Below, piece by piece: positions 58,496 to 64,000 of a stretch of DNA of 64,000 nt. Where the stretch lies: NCBI GenBank assembly GCA_902617895.1, contig CACMYJ010000001.1, positions 182,666-246,665 of the forward strand, in the 5' to 3' direction. The notes beneath the pieces were generated by a model that was not told where the DNA came from, searched no databases, and saw nothing but the letters and a program-made list of their open reading frames with translations. The translations under genes were made by a program, and so were the position numbers. The stretch is from an uncultured Pelagibacteraceae bacterium. GTDB lineage: Bacteria; Pseudomonadota; Alphaproteobacteria; Pelagibacterales; Pelagibacteraceae. Every line of letters begins with the position of its first letter. Position 1 is the stretch's first letter.

Positions 58496-59430
58496 GCCAT
58501 AAATTTTATAAACCTACAAGATCAAGATTACAAAGAAGTGAATTAGCAGTTCCAGGTTCATCACCTAAAATGTTTGAGAAAGCTCTTAGTTCTGCAGCAG
58601 ATTATGTTTTTTTAGATTTAGAAGATGCAGTTTCTCCTAATGATAAAATTACTGCTAGAGCAAATGTTATTAAATCTTTGAATGAAATGGATTGGAGAGG
58701 TAGTGGCAAAACTATTTCAGTACGAATAAATAGTTTAGATACTCATTATATGTATTCAGATCTAATTGAGATAGTTGAACAAGCTGGAGAAAATGTAGAT
58801 ACAATTTTAGTTCCAAAAGCAGGAACTGCAAGTGACGTTTACATGGTTGACTGTTTGTTAACTCAAATTGAAACAAATAAAAAATTAAAAAATAAAATTG
58901 GAATTGAGTGTTTAATTGAAACTGCATTAGGAATGTCGAATATTAAAGAAATTGCAACCTCAAGTGAAAGATTAGAGGCATTACATTTTGGTGTTGCAGA
59001 CTATGCTGCTAGTTTAAGAGCAAGAACCACTGTTATAGGTGGTCTTAATGAAAATTATCCAGGTGACCAGTGGCATCATGGTTTATCAGAATTAGTAATG
59101 ACTTGTAGAGCATATGGCATAAGAGCAATTGATGGACCGTTTGGAGATTTTAATGATCCAGATGCATATACAGCAGCTGCAAAAAGAGGTGCTACAATTG
59201 GTATTGAGGGTAAATGGGCAATACATCCTTCACAAATTGAATTAGCTAACAACGTATTCTCTCCACCAGAAACAGAGGTTACTAAGGCTAAGAGGATCTT
59301 AGAAGAGTTAGAAAAGGCTGCTGAAGAGGGTAAAGGGGCTGCCCAGCTAGATGGCAGGATGATAGATGCTGCATCAGCTAGAATGGCTGAAAATATTGTA
59401 AATATCGACAAGTTAATCCATAATAAATAA
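58492..59430 (+). CDS. mcl: L-malyl-CoA/beta-methylmalyl-CoA lyase (Mcl1-like)
   Basis: This CitE-family enzyme cleaves malyl-CoA to acetyl-CoA and glyoxylate. The 312-residue protein has YVFLDLEDAVSPNDK with metal-site Glu/Asp, the SVRINSLDTH Arg, VDTILVPKAG, ECLIETALGMSNIKEIA and the long conserved DGPFGDFNDPDAY ... GKWAIHPSQIELANNVFSP segment. These match Rhodobacter Mcl1 better than citrate lyase. Downstream malate-CoA ligase subunits complete a two-step route from malate to glyoxylate. It overlaps hisE by 4 bases and precedes mtkA by 8. Confidence 0.88.
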   Translation: MSHKFYKPTRSRLQRSELAVPGSSPKMFEKALSSAADYVFLDLEDAVSPNDKITARANVIKSLNEMDWRGSGKTISVRINSLDTHYMYSDLIEIVEQAGENVDTILVPKAGTASDVYMVDCLLTQIETNKKLKNKIGIECLIETALGMSNIKEIATSSERLEALHFGVADYAASLRARTTVIGGLNENYPGDQWHHGLSELVMTCRAYGIRAIDGPFGDFNDPDAYTAAAKRGATIGIEGKWAIHPSQIELANNVFSPPETEVTKAKRILEELEKAAEEGKGAAQLDGRMIDAASARMAENIVNIDKLIHNK

Positions 59431-59438
59431 ATAAAATT

Positions 59439-60602
59439 ATGGACATTCACGAATATCAAGCAAAGAAAATACTTTCAAACTTTGGAGTAACAATTCCTAG
59501 AGGCGGAATTGTTTACAGTCCTGAGAATGCAGAGAATAAAGCAAGAGAAATTGGCGGATCAAGATGGGTTGTAAAAGCGCAAATCCATTCTGGTGCAAGA
59601 GGAAAAGCAGGAGGGATAATTGTTTGTAATACTCCATTAGAAGTTGCTCAAGCGACAGATAAATTATTAGGAAAAAAATTAGTTACAAATCAAACAGGAC
59701 CTGAAGGAAAAATTGTAAACAGAATTTATATTGAAGAAGCAACAGATATTGAAAAGGAGTTATATTTAGGATTGGTTTTTGATAGAAGCTCAGAAAGTAT
59801 TATGGTTGTTGCATCGACAGAAGGTGGAATGAGTGTTGAAGAAATTTCAAAGGAAAAACCAGAAACAATTATTAGATCTAAAATTGAAGTTGCGGTCGGA
59901 ATGCAAAATTTTCAAGCTAGAGAATTAGCATTTGGTCTTGGTATAGAGCCAGACTTAATTAGAAGAGCATCAGACACAATTATTGGATGTTATAAAGCTT
60001 TCAGTGAATTAGATGCAACGATGGTTGAAGTTAATCCACTAGTTATTTCAAAACAAAAACAAATTTTAGCATTAGACTGTAAAATGAGTTTTGATAACAA
60101 TGCAATGTTTAGAAGAAGTCAAGTTTCTGAACTAAGAGATAAAACACAAGAAGATTCAAAAGAAATATTTGCGTCGGATAGAGGTTTAAACTATGTAAGT
60201 TTAGATGGAAACATAGGTAATATTATTAACGGCGCTGGTCTTGCAATGGCATCTATGGATATGATAAAACTTGCTGGAGGAGCTCCTGCAAATTTTTTAG
60301 ATGTAGGAGGTGGAGCAACGCCAGAAAAAATAGTTAAAGCCTTTAAATTAGTTACAATGGATGAAAAAGTTAAAGTAATTCTTGTAAATATTTTTGCTGG
60401 TATCAATAGATGTGATTGGGTTGCAGAGGGAATTGTAGATGCATTAAAAAAAATTGAAATTAAAGTTCCATTAGTTATTCGTTTAGCAGGCACCAATGTC
60501 GAAAAAGGAAATAAAATCTTAAAAGAGAGTAAAATAAATTATATAGAGGCAAACACTTTAGAGGATGCAGCGAATAAAGCAGTTGCAGCACTAAATAAAT
60601 AA
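59439..60602 (+). CDS. mtkA: Malate-CoA ligase (malate thiokinase), beta subunit
   Basis: The 387-residue protein is in the succinyl-CoA synthetase beta family: ATP-grasp domain with MDIHEYQAKKIL and VVKAQIHSGARGKAGGI, and the C-terminal CoA-ligase domain with LDVGGGATPEKI and VNIFAGINRCDWVAEGI. GINRCDWVAEG, QTGPEGKIVNRIYIEEA and MSFDNNAMFRR are as I recall them in methylotroph MtkA, not SucC. With mcl and mtkB adjacent, malate plus ATP plus CoA to malyl-CoA is the best-supported reaction. Succinyl-CoA synthetase is the alternative. Confidence 0.82.
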   Translation: MDIHEYQAKKILSNFGVTIPRGGIVYSPENAENKAREIGGSRWVVKAQIHSGARGKAGGIIVCNTPLEVAQATDKLLGKKLVTNQTGPEGKIVNRIYIEEATDIEKELYLGLVFDRSSESIMVVASTEGGMSVEEISKEKPETIIRSKIEVAVGMQNFQARELAFGLGIEPDLIRRASDTIIGCYKAFSELDATMVEVNPLVISKQKQILALDCKMSFDNNAMFRRSQVSELRDKTQEDSKEIFASDRGLNYVSLDGNIGNIINGAGLAMASMDMIKLAGGAPANFLDVGGGATPEKIVKAFKLVTMDEKVKVILVNIFAGINRCDWVAEGIVDALKKIEIKVPLVIRLAGTNVEKGNKILKESKINYIEANTLEDAANKAVAALNK

Positions 60603-60605
60603 ATC

Positions 60606-61493
60606 ATGACTGTACTCGTAGACAAAAATAGTAAGATAATTATTCAAGGTTTTACGGGTAAAATGGGCTCTTTTCATGCAGATGAGATGATAAAATATGG
60701 CTCAAATGTTGTTGGTGGAGTAACGCCAGGAAAAGGAGGTTCTAAGCATTTAGATTTACCAGTATTTAACACAGTTAAAGATGCTGTGAATGAAACAGGA
60801 GCTGATGCATCTATTTTATTTGTACCCCCAGCTTTTGCAGCTGACTCAGCAATGGAAGCAGCTGATGCTGGAATTAAAATATGCGTAGCTATAGTTGACG
60901 GAATACCTTCTCACGACATGATCAGAATAAAAAGGTACATGAGAAGATACACTAAAAGTTCTAAAATGACATTAGTTGGACCAAACTGTGCTGGAATTAT
61001 TAGTCCAGGAAAATCAATGTTAGGAATAATGCCAGGTCATATCTATAAAGAAGGAAGAGTTGGAATTATTAGTAGGTCAGGAACATTAGGCTATGAAGCT
61101 GCCCAACAACTAAAAAACTTGAATATTGGTGTTTCAACAAGTGTAGGAATTGGAGGTGATCCAATTAATGGTAGTTCATTTAGAGATATAATTGAAAAGT
61201 TTGAAACAGATGAAGAGACCGATGCAATATTAATGATTGGTGAAATTGGTGGCCCCCAGGAAGTAGCTGCAGGAGAATTTGCAAAAGAAAATATGAAGAA
61301 ACCAGTTATAGCATACATAGCCGGATTAACTGCACCAAAAGGAAGAGTGATGGGTCATGCAGGAGCAATAGTCTCAGCTTATGGTGAAAGTGCAATTGAA
61401 AAAGTTGAAATTTTAAAAGAGTGTGGAATTACAATTTCTAAAAATCCATCGGTTATGGGTGATACAGTAAAATCAGTTCTAGAAAAAATGTAA
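60606..61493 (+). CDS. mtkB: Malate-CoA ligase (malate thiokinase), alpha subunit
   Basis: The 295-residue protein is in the succinyl-CoA synthetase alpha family: the CoA-binding IIQGFTGKMGSFHADEMI, NVVGGVTPGKGG and the phospho-His region GHAGAIVSAYGESAIEK. The segment YMRRYTKSSKMTLVGPNCAG then IISPGKSMLGIMPGHIY closely resembles methylotroph MtkB, which has the RRY insertion. It lies 3 bases after mtkA and 2 bases before hinT. Confidence 0.82.
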   Translation: MTVLVDKNSKIIIQGFTGKMGSFHADEMIKYGSNVVGGVTPGKGGSKHLDLPVFNTVKDAVNETGADASILFVPPAFAADSAMEAADAGIKICVAIVDGIPSHDMIRIKRYMRRYTKSSKMTLVGPNCAGIISPGKSMLGIMPGHIYKEGRVGIISRSGTLGYEAAQQLKNLNIGVSTSVGIGGDPINGSSFRDIIEKFETDEETDAILMIGEIGGPQEVAAGEFAKENMKKPVIAYIAGLTAPKGRVMGHAGAIVSAYGESAIEKVEILKECGITISKNPSVMGDTVKSVLEKM

Positions 61494-61495
61494 TC

Positions 61496-61861
61496 ATGAG
61501 TTACGATGATAATAACATATTTGCAAAAATATTAAGAAATGAGATACCATGTAATAAAATTTATGAGGATGAATTTGTTTTATCCTTTCATGATATAAAT
61601 CCTCAAAAAAAAATTCATGCGTTAGTAATTCCAAAAGGAAAATATACCGACTTAGATGATTTTAGTCAAAACGCTTCTCCTGAGGAAATGGTTGGATTAT
61701 TAAAAGGTATAAATATTGTAGCAAAGAAATTAAATATATCTGTAGATACTGGTAAAGGATATAGAGCGCTTGCAAACATAAGTGAAGATGGAGGACAGGA
61801 GGTTCCACATCTACATTTTCATTTGTTTGGTGGAGAGAAAATCGGTAAAATGGTATCGTGA
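61496..61861 (+). CDS. hinT: HIT-family hydrolase (HinT-like)
   Basis: The 121-residue protein has the histidine-triad motif HLHFHLFGGEKIG near the C-terminus and the family N-terminus NIFAKILRNEIPCNKIYEDEFVLSF. HinT enzymes hydrolyse purine phosphoramidates and aminoacyl-adenylates. It overlaps the GNAT gene by 4 bases (GTGA). Confidence 0.94.
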   Translation: MSYDDNNIFAKILRNEIPCNKIYEDEFVLSFHDINPQKKIHALVIPKGKYTDLDDFSQNASPEEMVGLLKGINIVAKKLNISVDTGKGYRALANISEDGGQEVPHLHFHLFGGEKIGKMVS

Positions 61862-62370
61862 AAATTAATGTAGACAGAAGTTTTCTAGAAATAAATTCAA
61901 TAAGAGATCTAAACCATTCTAAAAGTCCAGGATCAAACTTTAAAATTATTGAAGTAGACCCACCAGATTTTCATTTAAACAAATTTTTCTATAAGCAAAT
62001 TGGACGAAAGCATAGATGGATAGATAGATTAACATGGGAAGATAAAAAATGGATTGAGTATGTTGAAAATCCAAGAATAAAGACCTTTATTTTAAAAGAT
62101 AATAACAACCTTGCAGGATATTATGAAACTATCCGTGATCTTGACCATAATCATTCTGAAATAGCATATTTTGGGATTTTAGAGGAATATTTTGGAAAAA
62201 AATGTGGTGGCTATCTTCTTTCTGAGGCTATCAAAAAGTTATTTGATGAAGGAATGTCAAGAGTTTGGCTGCATACTTGCTCACTGGACCATGAAAATGC
62301 AATTAAAAATTATTTAGCTAGAGGAATGCAAGTATTTAAATCTGAAAAGATAAATGTTGAGCTTAATTAA
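61858..62370 (+). CDS. GNAT-family N-acetyltransferase
   Basis: The 170-residue protein starts at a GTG overlapping the hinT stop. It has GNAT features: a central beta strand HSEIAYFGILEEYFGKKCGGYLL (the acetyl-CoA pyrophosphate-binding loop) and VWLHTCSLDHENAIKNYLARGMQVFKSE in motif B. The substrate is unknown. It ends the plus-strand run that begins at hisB, overlapping the convergent lolA by 8 bases. Confidence 0.88.
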   Translation: MKINVDRSFLEINSIRDLNHSKSPGSNFKIIEVDPPDFHLNKFFYKQIGRKHRWIDRLTWEDKKWIEYVENPRIKTFILKDNNNLAGYYETIRDLDHNHSEIAYFGILEEYFGKKCGGYLLSEAIKKLFDEGMSRVWLHTCSLDHENAIKNYLARGMQVFKSEKINVELN

Positions 62371-62923
62371 TATATTTTTGTATTGAAAATATTTTTTCTT
62401 CAACATCAATGTTAATATTTATATCACTTAAAAAAGTTTGAATTAGATTTTGATAGATATCTTTGGTTTCCCAACCCATTAAATCTAAACTTTCCTTATC
62501 AAAAAAAACCTTAATTAAATTTTTTTCATATTCAAAATTGAAGACATAATAAAAAGGATAATTTTTATCGTCTTCAGCCTCATTCATTTTTGAAATTAAA
62601 AATTTTTTATCAAGTATGAAATTTAAAGGTGTTTTATCTAGTGGATATCTATAGTAATTTTTAATTTTATCTGAATTGATAATTAATGATTTACCGTTTG
62701 AAACCAGTATTTTGTTATAAATATCATGATATTCACAAAAAATTTTCTTAGGGTATAAAATTATACATTCTCCCTTTTCAATATTATTATTGTCTATCCG
62801 CTGTGTAAATTTGAATTGAAGAGAATTTATATTTTCTAAGTGATTTATAATTTTTTGATTTGAAGAACTTTGTACATTAATATTAAAAAAAAAAATAAAA
62901 AAAAAAATTAAATATTTTTTCAT
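62363..62923 (-). CDS. lolA: Outer-membrane lipoprotein carrier protein LolA
   Basis: LolA carries lipoproteins across the periplasm to the outer membrane. The 186-residue protein has a signal peptide ([19 protein letters not shown]). The family opening [17 protein letters not shown] follows, then a beta-rich body with the [13 protein letters not shown] end. It directly follows ftsK (4-base overlap), the usual arrangement in alphaproteobacteria. Confidence 0.9.
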   Translation of the reverse strand: MKKYLIFFFIFFFNINVQSSSNQKIINHLENINSLQFKFTQRIDNNNIEKGECIILYPKKIFCEYHDIYNKILVSNGKSLIINSDKIKNYYRYPLDKTPLNFILDKKFLISKMNEAEDDKNYPFYYVFNFEYEKNLIKVFFDKESLDLMGWETKDIYQNLIQTFLSDININIDVEEKIFSIQKYIN

Positions 62924-64000
62924 TTAAGTACCTCTCTTTTGCCAACATGATTAGCTTGACTAACCTCTCCGTTTGCCTCCATTTGATCAACTATCCTTGC
63001 TGCTCTATTATAACCAATTTGTAACTTTCTTTGTAAAAAAGATGTAGATGCTTTTCTTTCAGATTTGACTATTTCAAGAGCTGTATTATATAATTCATCT
63101 AGATTTTCATTATCTTTTGAATCACTATTATTCTCTTTTTCATCTACAAAATCGAGAATTTCATCTACATAATCTGGTTCAGCTTGATTCCTTAAAAAAC
63201 TATTTATTTTTTCTATTTCCTCTTCTGATACAAATGGTGCATGAATTCTAGTCATTCTGTTCGCAGAAGTCATATAAAGCATGTCACCTTTTCCAAGTAG
63301 TTGCTCGGCACCTTGTTCACCAAGTATAGTTCTACTATCTATTTTTGAAGTTACTTGAAATGATATCCTAGTTGGAAAGTTAGCCTTTATTGTTCCTGTG
63401 ATTACGTCAACACTTGGTCTCTGCGTTGCCATAATAATATGAATACCTGCAGCTCTAGCCATTTGTGAAAGTTTTTGAATGTAATTTTCTATATCTTTTC
63501 CAGCAACCAGCATTAAATCTGACATTTCGTCAACAATTACAACAATATATGGCATAGAAATTTTGTGTTTATCGTTGTAACCGTCTATATTTCTTACTCC
63601 AACCTTGGTCATTAATTTGTATCGATTTTCCATTTCTTTGACCACCCAACCTAAAACTGAAGCAGCTCTTTTTGCTTCTGTAATAACTGGACATAACAAA
63701 TGTGGAATTCCCTCGTATGTGGATAGTTCTAACATTTTAGGATCAATCAATATAAATTTACATTTTTCTGGAGAGTGTTTGTATAAAAGTGATAAAATAA
63801 TTGTATTTATACAAACTGATTTTCCTGATCCAGTAGTACCAGCTATAAGTAAGTGAGGCATTGTACTTAGATCTCCTGTTATAGGCTGACCTGAAATACC
63901 TTTTCCAAGTGCAATTGGCAATTTTACATCTTTTTTTTTAAAATTAGATTCAGATATTATTTCGCTTAAAAATACATTTTCTCTTAACGGCTTGGGTAAT
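62920..64000 (-). CDS. ftsK: DNA translocase FtsK, C-terminal part (cut by window edge)
   Basis: FtsK pumps DNA at the division septum and activates dif recombination. The frame is open to the right edge with no stop, so the start lies outside the window; a TTG at 63921 is internal and not the start. Visible are Walker [15 protein letters not shown], Walker [32 protein letters not shown] and the C-terminal gamma winged helix ([21 protein letters not shown]), which reads orienting KOPS sites. It overlaps lolA by 4 bases. Confidence 0.96.
   Translation of the reverse strand, partial: LPKPLRENVFLSEIISESNFKKKDVKLPIALGKGISGQPITGDLSTMPHLLIAGTTGSGKSVCINTIILSLLYKHSPEKCKFILIDPKMLELSTYEGIPHLLCPVITEAKRAASVLGWVVKEMENRYKLMTKVGVRNIDGYNDKHKISMPYIVVIVDEMSDLMLVAGKDIENYIQKLSQMARAAGIHIIMATQRPSVDVITGTIKANFPTRISFQVTSKIDSRTILGEQGAEQLLGKGDMLYMTSANRMTRIHAPFVSEEEIEKINSFLRNQAEPDYVDEILDFVDEKENNSDSKDNENLDELYNTALEIVKSERKASTSFLQRKLQIGYNRAARIVDQMEANGEVSQANHVGKREVLK

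Noticed and set aside
59439..61493. Calling the pair succinyl-CoA synthetase (sucCD) of the TCA cycle
   Set aside because: Adjacent malyl-CoA lyase and MtkAB-type segments favour malate-CoA ligase; sucCD is expected beside sucAB elsewhere.

Overview
The window is strongly AT-rich, with intergenic gaps mostly under 100 bases, many 4-base stop/start overlaps and many overlapping convergent gene ends. The proteins are alphaproteobacterial in type and rich in Lys, Asn and Ile. Gene content and order (nusA-infB beside metK, leuS-lptE-holA, parB-parA-rsmG-mnmG-mnmE-rho, hemJ-hemH-hemE facing ppsR-maf-aroE-coaE-dnaQ, secB-fxsA, hslVU-his) point to a streamlined marine bacterium of the SAR11 group (Candidatus Pelagibacter or a close relative). 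Almost everything is core chromosome. No tRNA, rRNA, CRISPR array, insertion sequence or prophage was seen, and no gene-free stretch reaches 300 bases.

Layout. Bases 1-8773 are one long minus-strand series: tsaB, fur, miaB, phoH, ybeY, lnt, metK, then nusA and infB (infB runs off the left edge). Bases 8.7-19.5 kb hold a polysaccharide deacetylase, a Bax-like glucosaminidase, nfuA, trpS, murJ, maeB, a DolP-like BON lipoprotein, rsmI, an LpoA-like protein and rdgB. Bases 19.6-23.5 kb are the chaperone operon grpE-dnaK-dnaJ with a possible heat-shock promoter and a tiny membrane ORF. Bases 23.5-30.4 kb are mixed: a Cys-rich exported protein, an FG-GAP/UnbV protein, dapB-nth-pfkB, a very small ArfA-like gene, a degenerate OmpR-type regulator, an L,D-transpeptidase, yggS and a ThiE-like gene. 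A bidirectional terminator separates this block from a porin.

Bases 31.6-36 kb carry a DUF3576 lipoprotein, leuS and an unexpected single ORF joining the front of LptE to the back of HolA. Bases 36-47 kb hold the segregation and origin-proximal block parB, parA, rsmG, mnmG, mnmE, rho, hemJ, hemH and hemE. An exact parS site lies in rsmG and a near-exact one in mnmG. The hemE/ppsR gap has a perfect DnaA box and is the best candidate for the chromosomal replication origin. Bases 47.3-54.6 kb follow with ppsR, maf, aroE, coaE, dnaQ, secB, fxsA, a Tim44-like protein, an Smr protein and hslUV.

Bases 54.7-62.4 kb are one tight plus-strand run: hisB, hisH, a polysaccharide-lyase-like exported protein, hisA, hisF, hisE, then malyl-CoA lyase and both subunits of a malate-CoA ligase, hinT and a GNAT acetyltransferase. 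The window closes with lolA and the C-terminal part of ftsK on the minus strand. The points most worth a second look are the LptE-HolA fusion/deletion, the 35-codon ArfA-like gene, the origin and parS region, the terminator hairpin just ahead of nusA, and the malate-to-glyoxylate module joined to the histidine operon.
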